Positions 16,972-25,757 of a stretch of 64,000 nt of DNA are shown here, in pieces. A program made the position numbers and the translations under genes. The stretch comes from DATFDN01 sp963818885 (GTDB taxonomy: Bacteria > Pseudomonadota > Alphaproteobacteria > Acetobacterales > Acetobacteraceae). How positions within the stretch are numbered: position 1 is the first letter of the stretch; each line of letters starts with the position of its first letter. The notes under the pieces are model-generated. The model was given only the letters and a program-made list of their open reading frames with translations, did no database searches and was not told where the DNA came from. The stretch spans positions 744,001 to 808,000 of the forward strand of contig CAWFTP010000003.1 of assembly GCA_963818885.1 (NCBI GenBank), given 5' to 3'.

Positions 16972-17841
16972 ATGGAGACCTCACCCGCGGACGCGCAGGG
17001 CTTCCTCCGCCACATCGCGGCCTGCCGGAACGCCCGCCTCCCCGGCGGACGCATCGCCCTCCTGATGGGGGAGGCACGAATCGGCTGGGTAGGTCCGGCA
17101 GCCGCGGCCATTCTGCGCGAGACGCCATGGGTCGAGGCCGGCGGCGACGGACTGCGACTGATCCACCCGGAGGCGCTGGAGACAATCGGGCGACTGCTCG
17201 CCAAGCGAGGTCTGTGCCGCTGGCGGGGGGAATTGTTCGATGTACGCGCCGACGCCAACGCGCCGGTGCTGGGCCGGATCGACCGGGGAGCCCTGCCGGT
17301 GCTCGGGATCGAAGCGGTGGGCGTGCACGTAAACGGGCTGGTGGAGCGGGCGGACGGGCCGCATCTCTGGATCGCCCGCCGCGCCGCCGACAAGGCGCTC
17401 GACCCCGGCAAGCTCGACCATATCGTCGCGGGCGGCGTGCCCGCCGGTCTGACGGCGGAAGAGACCCTGGTGAAGGAGGCCGCCGAGGAGGCGGCGATCC
17501 CGGCCACCCTCGCCCGCCGCGCCGTCCGCGTCGGCCGGATCGCTTACGCAATGGAGCGCCCCGAGGGTCTGCGGCGCGACCTCCTCTACTGTTACGACCT
17601 GGCGCTGCCCGAGGATTTCCGCCCGCGCCCGATGGATGGGGAGGTTGAGAGCTTCGCCCTCTGGCCCCTGCCTCGCGTGCTAGCGGCGGTGCGCGACACC
17701 GATGCCTTCAAGTTCAACGTGAACCTGGTCCTGATCGACCTGTTCCTCCGCCGGGGGCTGATCGCCGACCCGTCAGCCGCGACATTGCGCACCGCGCTGG
17801 ATGGGCGCGAAGTCCCCCGTCCCCTTGCGGGAGCCGGCTAG
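16972..17841 (+). CDS. NUDIX hydrolase with DUF4743-type N-terminal domain
   Basis: Intact 289-residue protein resembling the NUDIX domain of fungal Tnr3 thiamine pyrophosphokinases, whose bacterial relatives are thought to hydrolyse thiamine-diphosphate analogues. An N-terminal DUF4743-like domain (about 1-115) precedes the NUDIX domain (about 115-270). The NUDIX box reads GGVPAGLTAEETLVKEAAEEAAI, marked by its EAAEEA core: against the consensus GGxxxGE...REaxEEaG, Glu is replaced by Leu, Arg by Lys and the final Gly by Ala, but the EExxEE metal ligands remain. Divergent from the Atm1-type exporter. Confidence 0.8.
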   Translation: METSPADAQGFLRHIAACRNARLPGGRIALLMGEARIGWVGPAAAAILRETPWVEAGGDGLRLIHPEALETIGRLLAKRGLCRWRGELFDVRADANAPVLGRIDRGALPVLGIEAVGVHVNGLVERADGPHLWIARRAADKALDPGKLDHIVAGGVPAGLTAEETLVKEAAEEAAIPATLARRAVRVGRIAYAMERPEGLRRDLLYCYDLALPEDFRPRPMDGEVESFALWPLPRVLAAVRDTDAFKFNVNLVLIDLFLRRGLIADPSAATLRTALDGREVPRPLAGAG

Positions 17842-17874
17842 GGGAGGGGACTACAGGGCAAGGAAGGGCGCGCG

Positions 17875-19506
17875 CTACGACACCCGCTTTTGCAACAACA
17901 AGATGCGCGCCATGGCGCCGTGGTCGGCGACCGCGGCATCGTACATCCGCGCGAGATCGGCCTTCAGCGCGGTGCGCGATGGGCCATCCAGATAGATCAT
18001 ATGCCCGGACGGGTAATAGCGGATCGTCAGGTTCTTCCGCACCGAGGCATCCGTCAGCGGCATGTCCTGCAAGTCGAGCGTGGTCTGGAAGAACGGCGTC
18101 ACCGAATCATAATAGCCGTTCGCCGACAGCACCCTGAGATCGACGTTCAGGCTCATCGTCGCCGCGAGATCGCCGGCGGTGTAGAGGATGACGTTGCCAT
18201 GCGCATCCAACCCCTTCTGCGCCCCGGTCGGGTCGGTGTGATGGAAATCCCAGTTCGCGAACGCCTGATCATTCAAATCGGTGAAGGCGGAGTTGGAGGT
18301 GAAGCGCAGCTCGTCATTCAGATAGCTGTTCCACATCACCGTATAGGCGCCGTTCACCGCCGTCATCGTCGGATCGTTGCCGCCCGATCTCGGGTCGATC
18401 CGCGCGGCGATCCCGGTGTTGATTCCGGTCGCCCTGCCATCATAGGCACCGAGCGCCAGCCCTTTGTCCTTCAGCAAGGTCAGCAGGAACAGCGCGGTGC
18501 CACGGTCATCCGTCGCCGCTACATTGAGCGACCAGCTCGTCAGCGTCGTCTCATCGATGCCGATCTCCGCGCTCAGCGCGCCCACCGTCGCCGCGTCGGC
18601 GTGCGGAAAAGCCTTCAGCGCGGCCGCATAGTCGGTCGCGGCGAACTGCGTCGCCTGCGCGGCATACGGCGGCAGCTCCTTCGGCGGCGGCTGCACCGTT
18701 ACCTTGCCGTGATAGAAGGCATCCGCCGCCCAGGTGGGCAGCAGCCCGATCGGGTTTCCCGCCTGCGAATAGTCGAGGATAGAGGACTGCAGGGTGAGCC
18801 CGTTCAGGTCCACCCCGTCCTCGTGCAGCAGATAGGACAGGACAGCGGTACGCGCGGTGCCGTACGACTCGCCGAACAGGAACTTGGGGGAGTTCCAGCG
18901 ATCGTTCGCCGTCAGGTAGCGCTTGATGAACTGCCGCAACGAGCCGGCATCCTGGTCAACCCCCCAGAAATCCTTGTTGACCTTGGGCGCGATCGCCGCC
19001 GAATACCCGGTGCCGACCGGATTGATGAACACGAGATCGCTGCGATCGAGCAGACTGTCGGGATTGGTCTCGATCGTATAGGGCGCCGGCGGCGTGAAGC
19101 TCGGCAGCGAGGTGCGGATGCGCATCGGTGCGAACGATCCGAGCAGCACGTAGACCGACGACGACCCCGGGCCACCATTGTAGAAGAAGGTGACCGGGCG
19201 GGTCCCGCGCCCGGCGCCGTCCGCCACGAAGGCCACGTAGAAAATCTTGGCGTCCGGCTTGGAGCTGCTCGGGTCCACCGTCACCAGATGGCCGGCTGTC
19301 GCGGTGTAGCGGATGGTCTTCCCACCCAGCGCGACCTCGTGCTGCGTCACCGCGGCGTTCTCGGTGGTGTCCGTCACCGAATCCCCCGGCCCGTTGCCAT
19401 ACGCGGTGGGGTCGAAAAAGGGCCGGTCCTTCGCGGCCACCCGGACCGGCCGCTTGGCCGGATCCAGGAGAGGCGTGCCATGCGGCGGTGTCGCCTGCGA
19501 TGCCAT
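17875..19506 (-). CDS. Peptidase family S10 (serine carboxypeptidase-like)
   Basis: Intact 543-residue alpha/beta-hydrolase peptidase. The oxyanion segment is FFYNGGPGSSSVYVLLGSFAP (marker NGGPGSSS), the nucleophile Ser214 is in GESYGT, the acid is the Asp in ANGYYDSVTP and the histidine is in PSGHMIYLDGPSR near the C-terminus, so the triad is complete. These enzymes remove C-terminal residues at acidic pH. The ATG at 19506 follows a GGAG motif; no signal peptide is seen from this start, and upstream frames do not supply one. It lies 32 bases behind the S53 peptidase on the same strand, suggesting one operon for protein breakdown. Confidence 0.9.
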   Translation of the reverse strand: MASQATPPHGTPLLDPAKRPVRVAAKDRPFFDPTAYGNGPGDSVTDTTENAAVTQHEVALGGKTIRYTATAGHLVTVDPSSSKPDAKIFYVAFVADGAGRGTRPVTFFYNGGPGSSSVYVLLGSFAPMRIRTSLPSFTPPAPYTIETNPDSLLDRSDLVFINPVGTGYSAAIAPKVNKDFWGVDQDAGSLRQFIKRYLTANDRWNSPKFLFGESYGTARTAVLSYLLHEDGVDLNGLTLQSSILDYSQAGNPIGLLPTWAADAFYHGKVTVQPPPKELPPYAAQATQFAATDYAAALKAFPHADAATVGALSAEIGIDETTLTSWSLNVAATDDRGTALFLLTLLKDKGLALGAYDGRATGINTGIAARIDPRSGGNDPTMTAVNGAYTVMWNSYLNDELRFTSNSAFTDLNDQAFANWDFHHTDPTGAQKGLDAHGNVILYTAGDLAATMSLNVDLRVLSANGYYDSVTPFFQTTLDLQDMPLTDASVRKNLTIRYYPSGHMIYLDGPSRTALKADLARMYDAAVADHGAMARILLLQKRVS

Positions 19507-19538
19507 CTGCTTGTCTCCTTTCTGGCTCGAGCCTCCGT

Positions 19539-21119
19539 TCAACTCGTCGGCGCAGTGCCGGTGAGCGCATCGGTCAGCGCCTGGCCGCGCGGCGTGCCAA
19601 GGCCCGTGCAGGCGCTCCAGCCCGGTCTCGCATCGTAGCCGATCGCCGACCCCGCCGGTCGGTTGGAACCCACCGTTACCTGGGTCAGGAGTTGCGGCCT
19701 GGCGTAGATCGCCGGCAGGAAGAACCCGATGCGCCGTGATGCCTTCTGGTTCATCCGCGCCGCGAGGCCGGCCCATAACGGGGCGACCGCGCTGGTCCCC
19801 GCCGCGATCCGCTTCTCCCCGCCGACGATGATCGCATAGCCGCTCTCCGGCGCGGCATTGCCGGCCACGTCCGGCACCCCGCGACCGCGCCTGCCGGCAT
19901 TGAGGCTCGGCGGCAGATCGGCGCTGCCTTGAAAGTCGGGCGGATCGAACAGATCGCTGATCCCCCCGCCGGTGCCGCTGGCGCCGTCGTTCCAGACCCG
20001 CTGGGCGGTGATCGTCTGGCCCGAGATGGTGCTCGCCGTGCCGCCGCAACCGATCGCCCAGGGGCTCGAGGCGGGGAAGTCGACATGCGCCCGCCCGTCC
20101 TCGATCCCGTCCGTCGCCAGAAGGTCGCCCGCCGCTGCGAAGACGGAAATCCCGAGTCCGGCTGCGTCCCGCAGCAACGAGTTCATCGTCTGGGTCGCCT
20201 GCGTGGTCCAGTTCGCTTCGGCGCTGCCCCAGCTGATCGAGATGACCGACGGCGCGTGGGTCGTATCCGTCGACGCGGCGGAGAGCGCGTCGGCGAAACC
20301 CGCGTCGGTGTTGGGGGCGAAATACGCGACGATCTCGGCGCCGGGCGCCAGGCCGCCGGCCACCTGGATATCCAGCGCGACCTCGCCATCGGCGCCGCTG
20401 CCCGAGGGGTCATTGCGCGCCTGATCCACCGAGACGGCGACAACACGGGGCGGCGTCAGGCGCATGGCCGCGAAGGCGGCCTCCGTGTCGGCGGGATCGA
20501 AGCCGCCGCCGAGCTCGATAAGGGCGATGGTCTGACCGTTGCCGTCCAGGCCAGGCGGGAAATCATAGAGCGCGGCGAACCGGTTCGGCGTGAAACCATC
20601 CCGCGCCGCAGCGGCGGGGCGGCTCACCAGAAGGGCGCGCGCGATGGGACGGGTGTCCAGGCCGAGCACCGATTCCACGACATCGGCCAGCTCTTGCGGC
20701 AGATGCAGCACGCCGGCTCGGCCCCTGAAATGGTGATCGGCCCTCGTGTACTGGTGCAGGGTGGTGCGAAACGCCTGCTGCATCCGACTCGCCGGGCCGG
20801 AGAGCTTCACCAGCCGCCGCGCCGGCTCCGCCGCGACAACCGTGAGGCCGTTCGCCGCGGCAAAATCCGCCACGAGTCGGACGTCATCACGGTACAACTC
20901 CTCGCGCTGCGCCCGCATCGCGCCGATCGTGGCGCCGCCGCTTGGCGCCGCGGCCGGAGCCTCGCGCGGCTTGAGATAGATGCTGACCTCGATCTGCTCA
21001 TCCGGCGCGACCGGAGCAACCCGCGTCGCATCGCCCGGGGCGGGGCGCTCGCTGGGCTGGAACTGGACATAGTTGCCGAACCTGTCCGCCAAATTCGCCT
21101 CCATTCGCCGATCGGGCAT
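19539..21119 (-). CDS. Peptidase family S53 (sedolisin/kumamolisin-like)
   Basis: Intact 526-residue acid-active serine-carboxyl peptidase. A pro-domain (about 35-165, with LVKLSGPASRMQQAFRT) is followed by the catalytic domain. The catalytic Glu246 and Asp250 are in GADGEVALDIQVAG, the oxyanion Asp332 in AAAGD and the nucleophile Ser443 in AGTSAVAPLWAG. The C-terminal calcium-site region GYDARPGWSACTGLG is present. Two possible starts exist (21119 and 21104); neither gives a classic signal peptide, so export is uncertain. It is followed by the S10 carboxypeptidase gene, giving an endo/exo peptidase pair. Confidence 0.92.
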   Translation of the reverse strand: MPDRRMEANLADRFGNYVQFQPSERPAPGDATRVAPVAPDEQIEVSIYLKPREAPAAAPSGGATIGAMRAQREELYRDDVRLVADFAAANGLTVVAAEPARRLVKLSGPASRMQQAFRTTLHQYTRADHHFRGRAGVLHLPQELADVVESVLGLDTRPIARALLVSRPAAAARDGFTPNRFAALYDFPPGLDGNGQTIALIELGGGFDPADTEAAFAAMRLTPPRVVAVSVDQARNDPSGSGADGEVALDIQVAGGLAPGAEIVAYFAPNTDAGFADALSAASTDTTHAPSVISISWGSAEANWTTQATQTMNSLLRDAAGLGISVFAAAGDLLATDGIEDGRAHVDFPASSPWAIGCGGTASTISGQTITAQRVWNDGASGTGGGISDLFDPPDFQGSADLPPSLNAGRRGRGVPDVAGNAAPESGYAIIVGGEKRIAAGTSAVAPLWAGLAARMNQKASRRIGFFLPAIYARPQLLTQVTVGSNRPAGSAIGYDARPGWSACTGLGTPRGQALTDALTGTAPTS

Positions 21120-21222
21120 CGCCGATTGCGCGAGGCGAGGATACGGCCGCCCGAGTCGTGCGTCGCCGCCTGCCGGCTACACGATCGTTTGTTGGGCCGC
21201 GCGGCGGACAGGAATGTCCGAA

Positions 21223-21717
21223 CTACCCTTCCGGCGGCGCGATGGCGATCGGGATATCGCGGTTGGGCGGCTGCTCACCCATGCCGGGCGGCGGGGTGCG
21301 TTCGGTATCTCCGCTCGCCTCCGCCGGCTCGTCGGCCGACACGCCTGTCTCCTCGCCGTTGTACTGGCGTCGCGGCTGCTGCGCATACGGCTGGCCGCCG
21401 TTGGTCTGCCCATTCGCCTGAGTCTGCTGGGCCGCCTGGTTCATCGCGTTGATGATGCGGAAATAGTGCTCGGCGTGCTGGAAATAGCCCTCCGCCATGA
21501 CCCGGTCACCACCGCTCGTCGCATCCCGGCCCATCTGCAGATATTTCTCGAAAAGCTGCTGCGCCGTGCCGCGCAGGCGCATGTCGGGTCCGTTGCTGTC
21601 GAACACATGGTTGCGGTTGAGCGGGATGTTGCCGCCACTCTGGTGGCGCATCGGACCACCGCCGCCCCCGCCCGGACCCGGGCGATAACCGCGGCCACGT
21701 TGACGCTTCATGTTCAT
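21223..21717 (-). CDS. DUF4167 domain-containing protein
   Basis: Intact 164-residue protein of a family nearly confined to alphaproteobacteria. The N-terminus is basic and glycine-rich (MNMKRQRGRGYRPGPGGGGG), as in nucleic-acid-binding proteins, followed by the conserved DUF4167 core NRNHVFDSNGPDMRLRGTA, QLFEKYLQMGRDATSGGDRV and AEGYFQHAEHYFRI, then a Gln/Pro-rich disordered tail. Role unknown; its regular position after prfA-prmC hints at a link with translation or RNA. The ATG at 21717 (MNMK) is used. About 207 bp separate it from prmC, so it may have its own promoter. Confidence 0.9.
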   Translation of the reverse strand: MNMKRQRGRGYRPGPGGGGGGPMRHQSGGNIPLNRNHVFDSNGPDMRLRGTAQQLFEKYLQMGRDATSGGDRVMAEGYFQHAEHYFRIINAMNQAAQQTQANGQTNGGQPYAQQPRRQYNGEETGVSADEPAEASGDTERTPPPGMGEQPPNRDIPIAIAPPEG

Positions 21718-21924
21718 GCTGTGCCGTCGTACCTTTCCGTTGCCGTCCGGAGGGTCCGGATCGCTCCATGGAGATCGCGCGCGGTACGGCCGCATCGGCG
21801 GCCAGGGCTCGCACCAGTCGCTTGGCTGTGGCGGGCGCCCGTCCCCGGTACTCGCGGGCAAGGCGCATGGGGGAAGTGCCACCAAAGGCCACGACCCCTT
21901 GCCACGAATCCCAAGCTACCCTTT

Positions 21925-22788
21925 TCAACCGGCGGTGCCAAACGGTTTTTGTCCGTCCACGCGACAGACAAGCGCGCGAGGCACCCCCGCAAGGTCCGCC
22001 CTGAGGGATGTGGTCATCCCGGCGTGCCGCGCCAAGTCCGCCACCGCCTCCTCCTGGCCGAGCCCCAACTCCAGCACCGCGACGCCGCCGCGGGCGAGCA
22101 ACCCGGGGAGCGCCGGGATGACAAGCCGGTAGGCCGCAAGCCCGTCCGCCCCGCCATCGAGCGCGCTCGCCGGCTCGTAGCGCGCCACGTCCGCCATCAG
22201 GCCTGGAATGTCCGCGTGCCGCACGTAGGGCGGGTTGCACAGCACGAGGTCGAAGTGCCCGTGCAATGCCGCCGCCCAGTCGCCCACAACGAACGCGGCA
22301 CGCAAGTCGAGCCCCAGCTGCCCCGCGTTCAGCCGCGCGAGCGCCGCTGCCTCCGGCGCACGGTCGACGCCGATGCCGAAGGCTTCCGGGAGCTCGCTCA
22401 GCGCGGCGAGCAGCAGGCAGCCCGTTCCGGTGCCGAGATCGAGCACGCGCCGCACCGCGCCTCGATCGGGGAACAGCGAGAGCGCGGCCTCGATCAGCGT
22501 CTCCGACTCCGGGCGCGGGATCAGCGTCGCGGCCGAGACCGCGAAGCACAGGCTCCAGAACTCGCGCTCGCCCAGAATGAACGCGAGCGGCTCGCGCGCG
22601 GCCCGGCGGGCAAGCAACGACAGGTACGGCTCCTCTGCCACCGCCGCGCCGCCGCCGAGCGCAAGCAGCGCCGCCTGATCGAGGCCGAGCGCATGGCCCA
22701 GCAACAGGCGTGCCTCCCGCCGCGGCTGCTCGATACCGGCGTCGCGCAGGCGCGCGGTCCCCAGGCGCAGCGCCTCTCGCGCCGTCAC
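21925..22788 (-). CDS. prmC: Peptide chain release factor N5-glutamine methyltransferase
   Basis: Intact 287-residue enzyme that methylates the glutamine of the GGQ motif in release factors, using SAM. The N-terminal helical domain recognises the factor (residues about 1-80), PRPESETLIEAAL precedes the SAM motif VLDLGTGTGCLLLAAL, and the active-site motif is NPPYV in LVLCNPPYVRHADI. It starts with GTG at 22788, overlapping the prfA stop as GTGA, so enzyme and substrate are translationally coupled. Confidence 0.95.
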   Translation of the reverse strand: MTAREALRLGTARLRDAGIEQPRREARLLLGHALGLDQAALLALGGGAAVAEEPYLSLLARRAAREPLAFILGEREFWSLCFAVSAATLIPRPESETLIEAALSLFPDRGAVRRVLDLGTGTGCLLLAALSELPEAFGIGVDRAPEAAALARLNAGQLGLDLRAAFVVGDWAAALHGHFDLVLCNPPYVRHADIPGLMADVARYEPASALDGGADGLAAYRLVIPALPGLLARGGVAVLELGLGQEEAVADLARHAGMTTSLRADLAGVPRALVCRVDGQKPFGTAG

Positions 22789-23841
22789 TCCTCGGCCGCG
22801 AGGCGGGCCGCCTGGTCCTCGGCGGTCAGGGCGTCGATGAATTCGTCGAGCTCGCCCTGCATCACGCGCTCGATCTTGTAGAGCGTCAGGTTGATCCGGT
22901 GATCCGACACCCGCCCCTGCGGGAAATTGTAGGTGCGGATGCGCTCGCTGCGATCTCCGGTGCCGACCTGCGACTTGCGATCGGCGGCACGGGTCGCGTG
23001 CAGGGAGGCGCGCTGCTGCTCATAGAGGCGTGCGCGCAAGATCTTCATCGCCTTGGCGCGGTTCTTGTGCTGGCTCTTCTCCTCCTGCATCGCCACCACG
23101 ATCCCGCTCGGGCAGATGGGTGATGCGCACCGCGCTCTCGGTCTTGTTGACGTGCTGCCCGCCGGCGCCGGAGGCGCGGTAGACGTCGATGCGCAAATCG
23201 CCCTCGTTCACCTGCACATCGACCTCCTCCGCCTCCGGCAGCACCGCGACGGTGACGGTGGAGGTGTGGATGCGGCCTTGGCTCTCGGTCGCCGGCACGC
23301 GCTGCACACGATGCACGCCGGATTCGTATTTCAGCCGGGCGAACACACCGCGTCCGGTGATCTCGGCGATCCCCTCCTTCAGCCCGCCGAGCTCAGTGTC
23401 GGCGTATTCCAGGAGCTCGAACCGCCAGCCGCGCAGTGCCGCGTATCGCTGATACATCCCGAACAATTCAGCGGCGAACAGCGCCGCCTCGTCGCCGCCC
23501 GCGGCGGGGCGCAGCTCCAGTATCGCCGAGCGTTCGTCCGCCTCGTCGCGCGGCAGCAGCGCGAGCCGGATTTCGTGCTCCAGCCCGGGAACCTTCTCGC
23601 GCAGCTCGCGCAGCTCCGCCTCGGCAAGGTCGCGCATCTCCGGATCGTCGAGCATCCCCTCCGCCTCGTCGCGCGCCTGCTCGGCGGCGCGCAGATCGCC
23701 GATGCGCGCGACCACCGGCTCGATGTCGGACAGCTCGCGCGAGGCGCGGACATAGGCCTCGCCGGTCACGCCGGCGGCCAGCATCGCGCGAAGCTCCTCG
23801 GCGCGCGCGGCGATCCGGTCGAGCTTGGAGGCGAGCGTCAT
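22785..23841 (-). CDS. prfA: Peptide chain release factor 1 (one-base insertion in this sequence)
   Basis: RF1 of about 351 residues, recognising UAA and UAG stops. Domain landmarks: EVDVQVNEGDLRIDVYRASG, the catalytic GGQ in GAGGQHVNKTESAVRITHLP (marker GAGGQHVNKTES), and the RF1 ending FPQGRVSDHRINLTLYKIERV (marker VSDHRINLT). After THLP the frame is broken by one extra base near 23100 and resumes as VVAMQEEKSQHKNRAKAM; the expected text is LPSGIVVAMQ. RF1 is essential, so this is best explained as a base error in the sequence. It overlaps hisS and prmC by 4 nt each. Confidence 0.93.
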
Positions 23842-25079
23842 CGCAGCCGCGCCGCGACCCGGTCGAGCGCCACCGCCTCCTGCGTGCCGCTCGCGAGGTC
23901 CTTCACCTGGGCGACGCCGGCGGCGAGATCATCGGCGCCGATGATGACGGCGGCGCGGGCGCCGATCCGGTTCGCCCGCTCCATCCGCCGGCGCAGATTG
24001 CCGCGATAGGCCATCTCGGCGCGCACGCCGGCGTGGCGCAGCGTCTGCAGGAGGTCGAGCGCCGGCGCCTCGGCGTCCTCGCCGACCGGGATCACCGCGA
24101 CCGGTCCGGATTTCGGCGCGGGCGCCGGCGGCTCAAGCAGCATCGCCAGCCGCTCGATCCCGGCGGCCCAGCCGACGGCCGGCGTGGGCGGCCCGCCCAT
24201 CTCGGCGACCAGCCCGTCATAACGTCCGCCGCCCATCACCGTGCCCTGTGCCCCCAGCTTGTCGGTGACGAACTCGAACGCGGTGTGGCCGTAATAGTCG
24301 AGGCCACGCACGATCCGTGGGTTCTCCCGGTAGGGCACGCGCAGCCGGTCGAGATGGCGCTTCAGCGTGGCGTAGAACGCCTCCGCCTCCGGCGTCAGAT
24401 AGGCGTGGATCGTCGGCGCATCGGCGACGATGCGCTTGTCGCGCTCGTCCTTGCTGTCGACGATGCGCATCGGGTTGCGCTCGAGGCGATCGAGGCTGTC
24501 CTGCGACAGGCCCGATTTGTGCGTCTCGAAATAGGTGATGAGCGCCGTGCGGTACGCATCTCGGCTCGGCTTGTCGCCCAGCGTGTTCACTTCCAGCACG
24601 GTGTCGGCGGCGACGCCGAGGGCCGAGAGGATGTCCCGGCCGCAGGCGATCACCTCGGCGTCCGCCAGCGGCTCGGCGGGGCCGATCAGCTCGACGTCGA
24701 TCTGGTGGAACTGCCGGGAGCGCCCCTTCTGCGGCCGCTCGTAGCGAAACATCGGCCCGGCGTAGAACACCTTCTGCGGCAGGCTCTGGGTGAGCCCGTT
24801 GGAGACGAGGGCGCGGCAGATGCCGGCCGTCGCCTCCGGCCGCAGGGTGATGGAATCGCCGCCGCGGTCGGTGAAGGTGTACATCTCCTTGGTCACCACG
24901 TCGGACGTCTCGCCCAAGGTGCGGGAGAAGACGCGCGTGTCCTCGAAGACCGGCGTGATCCACTCATCGAATCCGTACAGCGCCGCGATCCGCCGCGCGG
25001 TCTCGATCACATGCAGATGCCGGCGGCTGTCCTCGCCGATCAGGTCACGGGTGCCGCGGACGGGTTGAAGGGGGGTCAT
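23838..25079 (-). CDS. hisS: Histidine-tRNA ligase
   Basis: Intact 413-residue class II aminoacyl-tRNA synthetase. It shows PVRGTRDLIGEDSR at the start, motif 2 with FYAGPMFRYERPQKGRSRQFHQ (marker MFRYERPQKGR), the histidine-specific motif VRGLDYYGHTAFE, motif 3-like GGGRYDGLVAEMGGPPTPAVGWAAGIERL (marker GGGRYDGL) and a C-terminal anticodon-binding domain. It charges tRNA-His with histidine. Its TGA overlaps the prfA ATG. About 80 bp separate its start from the preceding nucleotidyltransferase cassette. Confidence 0.97.
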   Translation of the reverse strand: MTPLQPVRGTRDLIGEDSRRHLHVIETARRIAALYGFDEWITPVFEDTRVFSRTLGETSDVVTKEMYTFTDRGGDSITLRPEATAGICRALVSNGLTQSLPQKVFYAGPMFRYERPQKGRSRQFHQIDVELIGPAEPLADAEVIACGRDILSALGVAADTVLEVNTLGDKPSRDAYRTALITYFETHKSGLSQDSLDRLERNPMRIVDSKDERDKRIVADAPTIHAYLTPEAEAFYATLKRHLDRLRVPYRENPRIVRGLDYYGHTAFEFVTDKLGAQGTVMGGGRYDGLVAEMGGPPTPAVGWAAGIERLAMLLEPPAPAPKSGPVAVIPVGEDAEAPALDLLQTLRHAGVRAEMAYRGNLRRRMERANRIGARAAVIIGADDLAAGVAQVKDLASGTQEAVALDRVAARLR

Positions 25080-25161
25080 CGATCGGGGTTCCTGCGCGGG
25101 TCTATCCTATCAACGGGCCGGTCGGACAAGAGCGGGTCCGGGCGGCGGGCGGCCCGCATGC

Positions 25162-25470
25162 CTAAAAATGGAACTGGATCCCCGCGCTCATAATTCGCGG
25201 CCGAAAGCCCGGATCGACGGTAGCAAGGTCCACGATATCTACTTTGTAGGGGAGGTCGGACTCCGAGAGGGCCTCGGCAATCCGACCGGTGAGGTCGAGC
25301 CCGAGGGGCCGAGCAGACTCGATTGCGAGATCGAGGTCGGAATACGGGCGCGCACCACCCGTCACCCGCGAGCCGAAGGCGAGGACGCGCGATCCGGCGG
25401 GAAGATAACGGCGCAGGATGTCGCGAACGATCGCGGCATGCTCCTCTGTGATCTCGATTGCCGGGGTCAT
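25162..25470 (-). CDS. MNT-type nucleotidyltransferase
   Basis: Small protein (102 residues from the ATG at 25470) with the minimal nucleotidyltransferase motif FGSRVTGGARPYSDLDLAIE: Gly-Ser followed by Asp-x-Asp ligands, then a third acidic residue in KVDIVDL. MNT proteins often act as antitoxins that AMPylate a HEPN partner; no HEPN gene is adjacent. A TTG at 25506 overlapping the DUF2442 stop as TTGA is an alternative start that would add 12 residues. It is the last gene of the DUF4160-DUF2442-nucleotidyltransferase cassette. Confidence 0.75.
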   Translation of the reverse strand: MTPAIEITEEHAAIVRDILRRYLPAGSRVLAFGSRVTGGARPYSDLDLAIESARPLGLDLTGRIAEALSESDLPYKVDIVDLATVDPGFRPRIMSAGIQFHF

Positions 25471-25502
25471 AGAAGACCCTGACTGAGCTGAGCTCGTGCC
25501 AG

Positions 25503-25757
25503 TCAAGCCGCCGCCGGCTTTCGTCTGGTCACGTCGCCACGGCCTGCAAGCAGGCCATTCACCGAAATGTCCTCGTCAAGCTCTTCCCAGTGCAGCCCAT
25601 CGCCTAGCAAGCTGATCTCGTAGTGCTCACGCTGAACAGGCGTAGCGTTGAGGAGGCGCGGAAACCACGCGAGAGGCACGCCGAGGATACGTCCGTCGGT
25701 CAAGTCCACCCACATAAGGTGCTCATCGAACCTGAGAGCTTTAGCCGAAGTGGTCAT
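25503..25757 (-). CDS. DUF2442 domain-containing protein
   Basis: Intact 84-residue protein. The family pattern is clear: LRFDEHLMWVDLTDGRILGVPLAWFPRL (markers MWVDLTDGRILGVPL, AWFPRLLNA) and the ending WEELDEDISVNGLLAGR. DUF2442 proteins are frequently encoded beside DUF4160 proteins, as here, and the pair is suspected to be a toxin-antitoxin system; that is general family knowledge, not shown by this sequence. It overlaps the upstream DUF4160 gene by 17 bp. Confidence 0.88.
   Translation of the reverse strand: MTTSAKALRFDEHLMWVDLTDGRILGVPLAWFPRLLNATPVQREHYEISLLGDGLHWEELDEDISVNGLLAGRGDVTRRKPAAA

Noticed and set aside
15428..17551. A 707-codon frame on the minus strand
   Set aside because: Only the part below 16927 matches the Atm1-type exporter; the rest is antisense to the intact NUDIX gene and has Arg/Pro-rich shadow composition.
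17890..19638. A 582-codon plus-strand frame
   Set aside because: Antisense shadow of the S10 peptidase, which has complete catalytic motifs on the other strand.
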